Source of the DNA: CAZVFX01 sp964626565
Lineage (GTDB): Bacteria; Myxococcota_A; UBA9042; CAIXZC01
Length of the DNA stretch: 64,000 bases
Direction: 5' to 3'
Assembly (NCBI GenBank): GCA_964626565.1
Contig: CAZVFX010000026.1
Span: forward strand, 3,287-67,286
A program made the translations under genes and the position numbers. Positions 1 through 8,117 of the stretch are shown here, in pieces (position 1 is the stretch's first letter; every line of letters starts with the position of its first letter). Below the pieces are notes generated by a model. The model was given only the letters and a program-made list of their open reading frames with translations. It had not been told where the DNA came from and searched no databases.

Positions 1-680
1 CAGGCCTCGCCGGCAGCGTCGCACCAATCCGTGGTGCAGAGGTTATCGTCGTCACAGGTCAGCAATTCGTGGTAACACCCGACATCGGGGTCACAACCGT
101 CGGCCGTGCACCAGTCGCCGTCGTCGCAATCCACCGGTTCGCCCATACACTGCCCGGCGACACAAACTTCGGCGACTGTGCACAGGTCGTCATCGTCACA
201 GGCCGCCCCTTCGTTGACGAGGGTCCAGACACACTCCCCGAGCACAGGGTGGCACAGGTTTTTGCGGCAGGGGGTGTCCAGGCCGGGGTCGCAATCAATA
301 ACGGTTTGAGGGGCCGGGTGGCATTGGCCCTGAAGACAGAAGAGTACGCCGTTACACAGATCGCCGTCGTCCCATTCGAGGCAGTCGCTGTCACTCAAAC
401 ACGACTGTGGTACGGCTTCGGCTGCATCGTGATCCGCGGGTGCGAGGTCCACCGCATCCAATTGGTCAGCCGGTGTATCGCCCCAATCCCCGACGGTGAT
501 TTTGTCTGTGGCGGTGGTTTCGGGGAAGCGTGCATCGAGCCCCCCGTCCCCGCCCTGGAGCTCGTCACCGACAGCTACCTCTTCGACGGTCACGACGCCG
601 TCTCGCCCGTCAGGGGCGCGGAGGTAGCACCCCGCGCAGAGAGCGCTCACCAGCAGGCAACCTGCTACGGTCCGGCCCAT
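1..680 (-). CDS. Cys-rich lipoprotein, 3' end cut by window edge
   Basis: This gene reads from ATG at 680 towards base 1 without a stop, so about 226 residues are visible and the C terminus lies outside the window. The start is supported by AGAGGAGG four bases upstream of the ATG. The N terminus is signal-peptide-like and ends at C-A-G-C with Cys18 as the likely lipidated residue; Cys at -3 of the lipobox is unusual. An acidic, low-complexity linker (about residues 25-90) precedes Cys-rich repeats with the pattern C-D-D-x-D-x-C-T-x-x-x-C. Such repeats are typical of secreted Myxococcota proteins of unknown function. Likely an exported, outer-surface lipoprotein; the ligand is unknown. The opposite-strand open frame over the same DNA is a by-product of its biased composition. 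Confidence 0.75.
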   Translation of the reverse strand, partial: MGRTVAGCLLVSALCAGCYLRAPDGRDGVVTVEEVAVGDELQGGDGGLDARFPETTATDKITVGDWGDTPADQLDAVDLAPADHDAAEAVPQSCLSDSDCLEWDDGDLCNGVLFCLQGQCHPAPQTVIDCDPGLDTPCRKNLCHPVLGECVWTLVNEGAACDDDDLCTVAEVCVAGQCMGEPVDCDDGDWCTADGCDPDVGCYHELLTCDDDNLCTTDWCDAAGEA

Positions 681-937
681 TGGGCCTCCTCTTTGCGTAA
701 CACCACTAACAGTGTACCTGTCCTGAAGAGGGGCAACAAGGGAAAGACTCTCTTTGGTGACTTTCGTCTACATCCTGCCATCATGTTCAAGCGGCATCAG
801 CGACAAGCTGAAGGGGAGGCGAGGTAGTAGTTAACGACCCCTCGCCAAAAGACTTTAGCTTTTTTTTACATTTTTTTTTAGCGTCGAGGAAAGGGGAAAT
901 GTTAGAGTGTTTCTGAAAAAAAGATTGGGGGAGTACT
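681..937. other. Divergent intergenic region with poly-T tracts
   Basis: This 257-base spacer separates the minus-strand lipoprotein from the plus-strand PIG-L gene and should hold both promoters. Bases 857-880 contain two T runs (8 and 9 T) separated by ACA, in sharp contrast to the GC-rich surroundings. They could act as an upstream element for the 938 gene. I could not settle on a convincing -35/-10 pair. A ribosome binding site (GGGGGAG) lies just before the ATG at 938. Confidence 0.5.
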
Positions 938-1855
938 ATGGGTTTCTTGTTGAAGCCGCTGGAGTTGGCGATGAGGGCTGCGGGAAGGGTGGCGCAGCCG
1001 GTGCTGGATTCGTTGCCGGGAGCGAGTGAAAAGGACAATGCATCGCCCGGACTGAATGAGGTGCTGGAAGCAGGCGCCCGGGTGATGTGGGTTGCCGCCC
1101 ACCCCGATGACGAGTCGCTGGCGGGCCCGGTGCTGGTACGAGCCGGCCCGGGCCTGGGCAACCCCCTCTACTTCCTGGTGCTGACCCACGGAGACGGTGG
1201 AGAGTCGGCGGTGGCGGGCGTAACTTCGAAGAACCTGTGGCGGGTGCGGGGCGAGGAGATGAAGAAGGTGGCTCGCCTGTACAACGCCGAGCTGCAGCAC
1301 GAGCGTTTCTGGAACGCGCCGCTGCCGGTAGAGAGCTTTCCGAAACGACAAGAGATCGCGGCGCTCTGGCGCGATCACAAGGACCCCGTTCTACTGATCG
1401 CCGAGGCGATTCGAAAGTTCCGGCCGGACGTATTGCTGACCCTGGCGCCGGTGTACGGCGGCACTGGCCATCCGGAGCACCAGCTTACGGCCCGGTTCGC
1501 AACCTCGGCAATCCAACTGGCCGCCAGCAAAGGAGAGGCGTTAGCTGGAGACCCCCATCGAGTATCTCACACCTACTACCTTCTCAACCGCCTGTGGCTG
1601 GCCCGTCTCATCGGGCTGGGTGTGGACCCGCTGCCTCACACCGAGGTTTTTGACGTGCGCTGTCCGGCCGGGGGCGGCAAGAGCTGCGCCGAAGTAGCTG
1701 CGAACAACACCCTTCCCCATCGCACCCAGGGAAGAGACATGGGGCAGATGCGCTTCCTCTTGCGTTCCATTCACAAACTCCACCTGCGTCGAACCGACCC
1801 ATTCACTGAAGGGATGGACCCGTTTGAAAAGCGGGATTGCGGAGGGATGGGGTAG
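938..1855 (+). CDS. PIG-L family (LmbE-like) deacetylase
   Basis: A 305-residue protein with the PIG-L/LmbE fold signature. The metal-binding motif H55-P-D-D-E59 sits after a hydrophobic strand, the second zinc histidine pair is in G-H178-P-E-H181, and the R-G-E-E segment near residue 104 is also family-typical. Known members are zinc-dependent deacetylases of N-acetylglucosaminyl lipids, mycothiol or bacillithiol precursors, or antibiotics; the substrate here cannot be told. About 40 extra N-terminal residues precede the catalytic core and do not look like a cleavable signal, so a cytoplasmic location is likely. The start at 938 has GGGGGAG at a suitable distance. It stands before a predicted promoter at 1859, so it is probably a single-gene unit. 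Confidence 0.85.
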   Translation: MGFLLKPLELAMRAAGRVAQPVLDSLPGASEKDNASPGLNEVLEAGARVMWVAAHPDDESLAGPVLVRAGPGLGNPLYFLVLTHGDGGESAVAGVTSKNLWRVRGEEMKKVARLYNAELQHERFWNAPLPVESFPKRQEIAALWRDHKDPVLLIAEAIRKFRPDVLLTLAPVYGGTGHPEHQLTARFATSAIQLAASKGEALAGDPHRVSHTYYLLNRLWLARLIGLGVDPLPHTEVFDVRCPAGGGKSCAEVAANNTLPHRTQGRDMGQMRFLLRSIHKLHLRRTDPFTEGMDPFEKRDCGGMG

Positions 1856-1858
1856 TCC

Positions 1859-1888
1859 TTGACATCGGCCTTTCCCGAAGCCTACACT
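1859..1888 (+). promoter_or_regulatory. Candidate sigma70 promoter for the lipoprotein at 1947
   Basis: A perfect TTGACA (1859-1864) is followed after 18 bases by TACACT (1883-1888), matching four of six -10 positions. It begins just after the stop of the PIG-L gene and about 60 bases before the next start, where GGGAGG serves as ribosome binding site. Confidence 0.5.
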
Positions 1889-1946
1889 GGCACCTCGATT
1901 CCAAGGAATCGACGCAGAACTCGAAATAGATAGGGAGGCAAGAGCC

Positions 1947-4337
1947 ATGAGAAAAGCGCTGCTGGTTACGCTATCCATCCTGTTTGCTTTGGCAGTCGTG
2001 TCCCTGACCGGCTGTAAAAAGGAAGGAGAAGAGGCCAAGAAAGACGAGGCCAAAAAGGGAGAGGCCAAGAAGGAAGAGGCCAAAAAGGATGACGGCGACC
2101 CGACTGTCAAGGAGGGCCCTGCGCCCAAGGAGGACGGGCCGGTCATCGAAGCGGAGAAACCCAAAGTGGATGAGCCGGCCCCGAAGCCGGCGGCCAAGGT
2201 TGACGCCCTCACCGCGGCTTTCCCGGAGGGCAAGTCCGCTCTTACCGGCGTAGGTGCGCTGAAATATCTGCCCGGCGATACGTTGCTGCTGGCGGTGGCT
2301 GACAACCCCATGGCGCTCATCGAACAACTGGGGTGGAAGATGCTCACCGAGAAGTACCGCAATTGGTACGAACTGGGCGTGGCGGAAGTAACCCAGGCGG
2401 TGGGTCACAACATCCTGGACCCCAACAACCTGGCCGAGATCGGCTTGGACGCGACTAAGCCGGTGGGGTTCGCCTGGCTGAGCCTGAAGCAGGAGTCCTT
2501 CGTGGTTTTCGGCAGCCTTTCGAGTCCGGATAAATTCAAGACGACGGTTTACAGCGTCGCGGGAAGGATCGGGGCGAAGCTTGAGCCGAGGAGTTTCGGC
2601 AACGCATTGGTGATCGCCCCCCGGCGCGACACGGAAGGGTGCCTCGTCATCATCGGTGACCACGTCTTCTTCACCTTCTCCGACCGCGGTGACGAAGAGG
2701 GTCTGGCCTTGGCCAGCCGCATCTCCACCATGGTTGAGAAAGACTCGTTGGCGGTGAGTGAGAAATACAAGGGTCTGGTGGAGAAACTGGCGTTCGGCAA
2801 GGACTTCGGTCTGTATGTGGACATCGACGCAATCGTTAAGGCGATCCTGGGATTCGAATCGGAGCGCATGGCCGACCAGGGCAACTGGGCCCAGAAGGAG
2901 TTGGACCGCCTCAAGGCCGAGAAAGCCGATGCGGAGACCATCAAGGAGTGGGAGAAGCGAGCCGCGGAGGAAGCGGAATGGCAGACGAAGTGGAAAAAAC
3001 GCCAGGAGGCTGAGTCCAAGCTGGTGAAGGATCTGCTGGGTGCGATTCCGGGCGCGGTGCTCGGCCTGGAATTGGGCAAGGCTTCCCTGAAGATGAAGGC
3101 TTTCACTTCGGTGGCTGAGGATTCCCTCGTGGCCGACATGGTGAAAGACGGCGGCGGTATTCCCGAGTTCATTCCGGCGCTGAGCGGCAAGCCGCTCTAC
3201 CTGGTAAGCGCCAGCATCGATCCGAAGGCGTACATGCAGCTCATCGAGCAGGTGATCGCGGCGGAAGGGGTTGAGGCTGCGGAGATGCGCGTCGGATTCA
3301 AGGCGTTCACCGGACTCGACCTGGACAAAGACCTTATCGGGCTCCTGTCGGGCGACTGGGCATTCGCGGTAACCGGGGATCTGGCGGGCAACCTGGACGA
3401 GAAGGCGTTGCTCAACGCGTTGGGCGGTGCGGCGCTCCTCGGAGTTGTCGACGTTGCGCGGGCGAAAGAGGTGCTCGGCAAGCTTGCGGACAACGAGATG
3501 CTCAAGCCCCTGTTGCACGAGAACAAGGAACTGGGCGGCTACACATTCGTGGTGCCGGAATGGAAGCCGGTGTTCATCAAGGTCACGGGAAAATACCTCG
3601 GGGTGTCTACCGATGCCGCCTTCTTCACACGGGTGGAAAAGGGAGAGAAGGGTGATTTCATGGATTCGGTGACCAACCCCGAACTCAAGGCTCTCCTGAG
3701 CGCCGAGGGGAAGGGTGCGACGTCGATGATGGACATCGGGGTCTTCGGACTTATGTTCATCGCGGGCAAGAGTAGCTGGTCCCAGCCGGCAATGCCGGAG
3801 CCTGCCGGCGTTGTCTACTCTGAAGAGTACAAGAAGACGAAGGCGGAATATGAGCGGGTCAAGAAGCAGGCGGACGAACTGCGGGACAAGCTGGAGGCTG
3901 ACCAGCAAAAACTGTTCATGGACATCGTAAACCGCATCGGCACAACGGCCGCACTGGGCCGGAAAGTCGAAGGCGGCATGGTCGCATACGGCGGGCAGTA
4001 CTTCGGCAGCAAGGACCTGGCCACTTTCATCACCGAGACCGCGGACGACGCGTTGAAGGTCCACGAACTGGATGAAACACGACGCAGCGAAGTGTGGAAG
4101 CTGGAAGACAAGCGGTGGGAACTGGAGCGTAAGCTGCAGGACCTGCGGCAGCGGGACGAGTTGAATGAACTGGAGAAGAAACCCAGCAAGATGGGCGGCG
4201 ACTTTGGCGGCGCAGTCGGCAACGTCATCGCGCCCATGCCTGCACCGGCTGAAGGTGAAGGGGGAGTCGTCGGCCAGGGAGTAGCAATCGAGCCGGCGCC
4301 CATCAAGATCAGCGAAGATCCCGTACCTGTAGAGTAG
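1947..4337 (+). CDS. Large lipoprotein, DUF3352-like, unknown function
   Basis: A 796-residue lipoprotein: the signal peptide ends in L-T-G-C with Cys23 as lipidation site. It is followed by a Lys/Glu/Ala linker encoded by four exact-length 15-base repeats (2031-2090) and an acidic Pro-rich stretch. The globular part starts near residue 85 with a segment resembling the DUF3352 pattern (K-Y-L-P-G-D-T-L-L-L-A-V-A-D-N-P), in which long mixed alpha/beta domains repeat. Two highly charged coiled-coil-like segments lie around residues 300-355 and 620-720. No catalytic motif is visible. The family has no known biochemical role. Position on the periplasmic face of the inner membrane or on the outer membrane is expected from the lipobox. 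The DUF3352 assignment is by eye and tentative. The start is supported by GGGAGG eight bases upstream. Confidence 0.75.
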   Translation: MRKALLVTLSILFALAVVSLTGCKKEGEEAKKDEAKKGEAKKEEAKKDDGDPTVKEGPAPKEDGPVIEAEKPKVDEPAPKPAAKVDALTAAFPEGKSALTGVGALKYLPGDTLLLAVADNPMALIEQLGWKMLTEKYRNWYELGVAEVTQAVGHNILDPNNLAEIGLDATKPVGFAWLSLKQESFVVFGSLSSPDKFKTTVYSVAGRIGAKLEPRSFGNALVIAPRRDTEGCLVIIGDHVFFTFSDRGDEEGLALASRISTMVEKDSLAVSEKYKGLVEKLAFGKDFGLYVDIDAIVKAILGFESERMADQGNWAQKELDRLKAEKADAETIKEWEKRAAEEAEWQTKWKKRQEAESKLVKDLLGAIPGAVLGLELGKASLKMKAFTSVAEDSLVADMVKDGGGIPEFIPALSGKPLYLVSASIDPKAYMQLIEQVIAAEGVEAAEMRVGFKAFTGLDLDKDLIGLLSGDWAFAVTGDLAGNLDEKALLNALGGAALLGVVDVARAKEVLGKLADNEMLKPLLHENKELGGYTFVVPEWKPVFIKVTGKYLGVSTDAAFFTRVEKGEKGDFMDSVTNPELKALLSAEGKGATSMMDIGVFGLMFIAGKSSWSQPAMPEPAGVVYSEEYKKTKAEYERVKKQADELRDKLEADQQKLFMDIVNRIGTTAALGRKVEGGMVAYGGQYFGSKDLATFITETADDALKVHELDETRRSEVWKLEDKRWELERKLQDLRQRDELNELEKKPSKMGGDFGGAVGNVIAPMPAPAEGEGGVVGQGVAIEPAPIKISEDPVPVE

Positions 4338-4368
4338 CAATCTGAAACCAACCAAATGAGGAGTTGTA

Positions 4369-5724
4369 ATGAGTAACAAGACCCTGTTTACCAACGGGAC
4401 CATCGTCAGTCCGGGCGATCCCGACTACGTACTTTGTGACGGCGCCGTCCTTGTGGAAGGAAACCGCATTGCGGAAGTGGGACCGTCTGCGGAATTGAGC
4501 AGCAAGCATCCTGACGCGGCCGTTATCGACGCGGGCGGAAAAGTTGTAATGCCCGGCATGGTCAACGCACACATGCACCTCTACTCGACCTTTGCCTGCG
4601 GTCTGGCCGGGGAGCCGGCTTTCAATTTCCCCCAGATCCTCAAGAAGCTGTGGTGGAAACTCGACCGGGCGCTGGTCATGGACGACGTCTACTACTCGGC
4701 GCTCATCCCGTACCACCGGTCGATCTGTGCAGGCACCACGACGGTTATCGACCACCACGCTTCCCCCTGGGCGGTAAAAGGGAGCCTGGATGTACTTGCC
4801 GACGCGGCCGGGGACGCGGGGATCAGGAGTTGTTTCTGCTACGAGGTATCGGACCGGGACGGAGCCGAGTCGCTGGCCGCGGGGTTGCAGGAAAACGCGG
4901 ACTTCATCGAGAAGACCTCTGCCCCGGATCAGCAGATGCTGAAAGGCCTGTTCGGCCTCCACGCTTCAATGACGATTTCCGAAGATACGTTGAACAAGGC
5001 TGCCACCACGGCCGCTGAGTTGGGTTCGGCAATTCACGTACATGCGGCAGAGGACATTTCCGACCAGGAAGACAGCCTCAAGAAGTACAACAAGAGAGTT
5101 GTGCGCCGTTTCTACGATGCCGGTGCGCTGAACGAAAAGGCGATCCTGGCCCACTGCATCCACGTGGATTCCGAGGAGCGCGAGCTGTTGAAAGAGACGG
5201 GCACCTTTGTCGCGCACAATCCCCAGTCCAACATGAACAACGCAGTTGGTGCGGCCGACGTCCTGGGACTCCTGGAGATGGGGGTCAACGTGGGCCTGGG
5301 CACCGACGGCATGACTGCAAACATGATGGAAGAGGCTCGCATCGCCATGCTCAAACACCGGCTCGTCAAGGCCGACCCTACCGTGGCCTTTGGAGAGGCG
5401 GTGGACATGCTGGTGCGCAATAATGCGAAATATGCCTCCGCTTTGTTCGGCGTCAAGGTGGGGGTCATCGAACCGGGTGCGGCCGCGGACATCATCGTGG
5501 TCGAGCACTATCCGTTCACTCCCATTTCGGTGGACAACTGGTACGGCCATTTCCTGTTTGGCGCCCAGCCTTCCCGGGTGACCCACACCATGGCCGACGG
5601 GCGACTGCTCATGGACGATGGGAAGGTGATGTCCCTCGATTTGCAGCGCATCGCGAGCGATGCCCGGAAGCTGTCCCCTTCCACCTGGGAGAGGTTCGGG
5701 GGCATGGAGGAGCATCAGGATTAA
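4369..5724 (+). CDS. ssnA: SsnA-type putative aminohydrolase (amidohydrolase superfamily)
   Basis: A 451-residue cytosolic metal-dependent hydrolase. The zinc site motif is N-A-H-M-H near residue 66, followed by the SsnA-specific K-x-L-W-W-K-L-D-R-A-L and V-I-D-H-H-A-S-P blocks. The later metal ligands are in I-H-V-H-A-A-E-D, I-L-A-H-C-I-H and G-L-G-T-D-G. Similarity in block order and wording to Escherichia coli SsnA is strong. Relatives are guanine, MTA/SAH or chlorohydrolase-type deaminases. In many genomes ssnA accompanies selenium-dependent molybdenum hydroxylases, but none is visible here, so the substrate is open. Start: ATG with AGGAG seven bases upstream; only 31 bases separate it from the preceding lipoprotein gene. 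Confidence 0.85.
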   Translation: MSNKTLFTNGTIVSPGDPDYVLCDGAVLVEGNRIAEVGPSAELSSKHPDAAVIDAGGKVVMPGMVNAHMHLYSTFACGLAGEPAFNFPQILKKLWWKLDRALVMDDVYYSALIPYHRSICAGTTTVIDHHASPWAVKGSLDVLADAAGDAGIRSCFCYEVSDRDGAESLAAGLQENADFIEKTSAPDQQMLKGLFGLHASMTISEDTLNKAATTAAELGSAIHVHAAEDISDQEDSLKKYNKRVVRRFYDAGALNEKAILAHCIHVDSEERELLKETGTFVAHNPQSNMNNAVGAADVLGLLEMGVNVGLGTDGMTANMMEEARIAMLKHRLVKADPTVAFGEAVDMLVRNNAKYASALFGVKVGVIEPGAAADIIVVEHYPFTPISVDNWYGHFLFGAQPSRVTHTMADGRLLMDDGKVMSLDLQRIASDARKLSPSTWERFGGMEEHQD

Positions 5725-5726
5725 GA

Positions 5727-5760
5727 ATGGCAGGCTTGGGCCTGGGGCTTGGGGCTTGAG
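5727..5760 (+). repeat. Short GCTTGGG-type simple repeat between genes
   Basis: The 36-base gap before the PhnD-like gene holds three imperfect copies of a G-rich heptamer of the type GGCTTGG, ending at the GTG at 5761. The sequence offers several in-frame TTG/GTG starts for the next gene and no strong Shine-Dalgarno motif. Confidence 0.5.
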
Positions 5761-6732
5761 GTGAAAGATAGGCTGGAGAAACTGTTGAAAGGTGGTCTGG
5801 TACCGGCGCTGACGCTGGTGCTGCTGGCGAGTTGTGCCCAGGCTCCTTCCGCAGGAGGGGAAAGCGAGGGGGCGGCTCCTGCCGCGTCGCAGGCGGCGGA
5901 GATGCCGGAGCCGGTTGCCCCGGAGTGCACTGTGGGCGAGGTGGTGCCCGAGGTGATCAGGTTCGGGGTGACCCCCTACTTCGGCTATTCCGTCATCGAA
6001 GAACAGTTCGAGCCCATCGTTGAGTACCTTGCCGAAAAAACCGGGCATCCATTCAAGCTGGTCCGGGCGGAGAGCTATGCTCGCCTCATCGAGATGGTGG
6101 AGAACGACGAGGTTGACATCTTCTCCATGTCGCCCCTTTCCTACGTCCGTACCAAGCGGCGGATTCCGTGCCTGCAGTTGATGCTCTCGCAGTTTGCCGG
6201 AGGGTCGGTGTACTACCGTGGCTATATCGTGGTGAGGGGCGAGTCGCCCTACGAGTCGCTGGAGGATCTCAAGGGCACACCCATCGCGATGCTGCATGAA
6301 AACTCCACGTCCGGCTACCTCTTTCCCCGCGCGTACATGTTGGAGCGGGGCATCGACGTAGACCGGGATTTCAAGGTGGTGACGGCAGCCAACCATACCG
6401 AGGCAATAAAGCTACTGGTTGAGGATAAGACGGTGGAGGCGGCCGCGACCTTTTCCGCGGTGTTTCAGCCTCTGCGCGAGCGAGGCATCGACGCGGGCAA
6501 CGTAAGAGTGCTGGCCATCACCGGCCGTATTCCCCACGATGCGGTGTGTGCCCAGCCCCACCTTGCCCGCCGATTGGTGGTGGATGTCGCACGCCACCTG
6601 TACCGGCTCAATTCCACGACGACGGAGGGCCGCAGGATCATTCGAAACCTCATCGACTTGAACGGCTGGCTGTTCACCAGGGACTCCATGTACGACCCGG
6701 TAAGGGCCGCACTGAAGCGGTTGGGACAATGA
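5761..6732 (+). CDS. PhnD/TauA-like substrate-binding lipoprotein
   Basis: About 323 residues from GTG 5761 (TTG 5749 in the same frame is an alternative; neither has a strong ribosome binding site). The signal peptide ends in L-A-S-C, so it is a lipoprotein. The rest is a type 2 periplasmic binding fold of the PhnD family (I-R-F-G-V-T-P-Y near the start, the V-D-I-F-S-M-S-P-L-S ligand loop, then L-K-G-T-P-I-A and H-E-N-S-T-S-G-Y). In transporters this family binds phosphonate or phosphite, but no permease or ATPase is adjacent. Instead its stop overlaps the start of a membrane diguanylate cyclase (ATGA), so a role as sensory binding subunit is likely. The ligand is not known; oxyanions or amines would both fit family precedent. 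Confidence 0.8.
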   Translation: MKDRLEKLLKGGLVPALTLVLLASCAQAPSAGGESEGAAPAASQAAEMPEPVAPECTVGEVVPEVIRFGVTPYFGYSVIEEQFEPIVEYLAEKTGHPFKLVRAESYARLIEMVENDEVDIFSMSPLSYVRTKRRIPCLQLMLSQFAGGSVYYRGYIVVRGESPYESLEDLKGTPIAMLHENSTSGYLFPRAYMLERGIDVDRDFKVVTAANHTEAIKLLVEDKTVEAAATFSAVFQPLRERGIDAGNVRVLAITGRIPHDAVCAQPHLARRLVVDVARHLYRLNSTTTEGRRIIRNLIDLNGWLFTRDSMYDPVRAALKRLGQ

Positions 6733-8117
6733 AGACACGCCTGAAAGTACTGATTGCCGGGGTCGGCATGGTTGTCCTGGCCATGGGGATCATGGGCGTT
6801 TTCATGATGACCGGACAGCGCGAGCAGCACGAGCGCGAAGTCGAGAATAATGCGCGGGTTTTGCTGGCGGCCATCTCCGTCCCCTGTGTCCGGGCGCTCT
6901 CTTCCAACCGCATCGAGGAGTTGGACCGGGTGATCGAGGAGTTCGCCGAGGGAATGGTGGAGAGTGCGGACGTGGAGTCGGTGGCGGTGCTGGACAACCA
7001 ACTCCGGGTGGTGGGGCATACCGACAAGGACCTGTACGGCCGCCGGGCGGACGACGAGTTTTCCGTCCTCGCCTCCTCCCAACCGGAGGCGCTCATCAAG
7101 GTGGATGGAAAGGGCAAAACACGGGTGATGCTGGTCTCCAAACCGTTGGCCGCCGCAATCCACGGACTCCCGGGCATCAGGTGGGGCACCCTGGTGGTGC
7201 GCATCGGGCTGTCCCGAGCCGACCGCGAAATCCGACGATCCCTGCTGGTGGGGCTGGAAAGCGTGGGGCTCTTCGCAATCATTACCGCGCTGTTGCTATT
7301 CTTCGTTCTGGAACGGCTGTTCCTGCGGCCCATCGCCCGCCTGTCGGAGGCTGCCGAGTCGATCAGAGGCGGAGACCTCACGGCCAGGAGTGGCATCGAA
7401 GGGAAGGGAGAGCTGGGCGAGTTGGGCGCCACATTCGACGGCATGGCTGACGAGCTGAAGAAGCACACTGACCACTTGCAGAAGCTGGTCTATGAGCGCA
7501 CCGAAAAGCTCAACCGCACCAATCAGGAACTGGTGCGCACCGCGGGGCAGTTGAGGCTGGCCAATGAATCACTGGAGGAACTTGCCCGCACCGACCCGCT
7601 CACCGGATTGAGCAATCGCAGGCACCTCACCGAGACCCTCGGGTTCCACTTTGCCCTGGCCAGGCGGGGCGGTCGGCCCATCTCATTTGCCATGCTTGAC
7701 GTCGACTTTTTCAAGCACTACAACGACACCAACGGTCACCCTGCCGGGGACGAGGTGCTGAAATCCCTGTCGGATCTGCTCCAGCAGAGGGTCCGGAAGA
7801 CCGACATCGCGTGCCGATACGGTGGTGAAGAATTCGCGATCATGTTCCCGGATACGGATCGGGAACAGGCCTTCGCAGTCGCCGAGGAGGTACGACAGCT
7901 AGTGGAGGAGCACGCCTTCCCGTTGGAGGAGAAGCAGCCCGATGGCCGGCTCACGGTGAGCATCGGCGTGGCGGCAATTGACAAGGGAATGGCGAAGTTC
8001 GGCGATCTTATCACCCGCGCCGATGAGGCCTTGTACGAGGCCAAGGCCAAGGGACGGAATCGAACGATTATGGCTGATGAAGACGACAAAACAAGTGACG
8101 AGGTATACGATGACTGA
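6729..8117 (+). CDS. Membrane diguanylate cyclase with HAMP and GGEEF
   Basis: A 462-residue inner-membrane sensor that makes cyclic di-GMP from two GTP. Two membrane segments (about residues 7-28 and 173-197) enclose a periplasmic sensor of about 140 residues. A HAMP linker (about 198-250), a coiled coil and a GGDEF domain follow. The active-site loop is G365-G-E-E-F369 and the inhibitory I-site is R356-K-T-D359, five residues upstream, so both catalysis and product inhibition look intact. The ATG at 6729 overlaps the stop of the binding-protein gene by four bases, which supports a receptor-cyclase pair. The frame is open further upstream, but that part overlaps the binding protein and lacks its features. 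Its 3' end overlaps the mutase gene by eight bases. Confidence 0.9.
   Translation: MKTRLKVLIAGVGMVVLAMGIMGVFMMTGQREQHEREVENNARVLLAAISVPCVRALSSNRIEELDRVIEEFAEGMVESADVESVAVLDNQLRVVGHTDKDLYGRRADDEFSVLASSQPEALIKVDGKGKTRVMLVSKPLAAAIHGLPGIRWGTLVVRIGLSRADREIRRSLLVGLESVGLFAIITALLLFFVLERLFLRPIARLSEAAESIRGGDLTARSGIEGKGELGELGATFDGMADELKKHTDHLQKLVYERTEKLNRTNQELVRTAGQLRLANESLEELARTDPLTGLSNRRHLTETLGFHFALARRGGRPISFAMLDVDFFKHYNDTNGHPAGDEVLKSLSDLLQQRVRKTDIACRYGGEEFAIMFPDTDREQAFAVAEEVRQLVEEHAFPLEEKQPDGRLTVSIGVAAIDKGMAKFGDLITRADEALYEAKAKGRNRTIMADEDDKTSDEVYDD

Noticed and set aside
69..827. Long plus-strand open frame over the first 800 bases
   Set aside because: The minus strand over the same DNA gives a signal peptide, an acidic linker and regular Cys repeats; the plus frame has no such features and results from the composition of the Cys-rich gene.
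860..879. T tracts as an intrinsic terminator
   Set aside because: No gene runs into this site from the left on the plus strand, and no GC-rich hairpin precedes the T runs.
1971..4403. 810-residue open frame on the minus strand
   Set aside because: It lies opposite a gene with a good promoter, ribosome binding site, lipobox and sensible composition; the frame is rich in His/Arg/Leu as typical for antisense of GC-rich genes.
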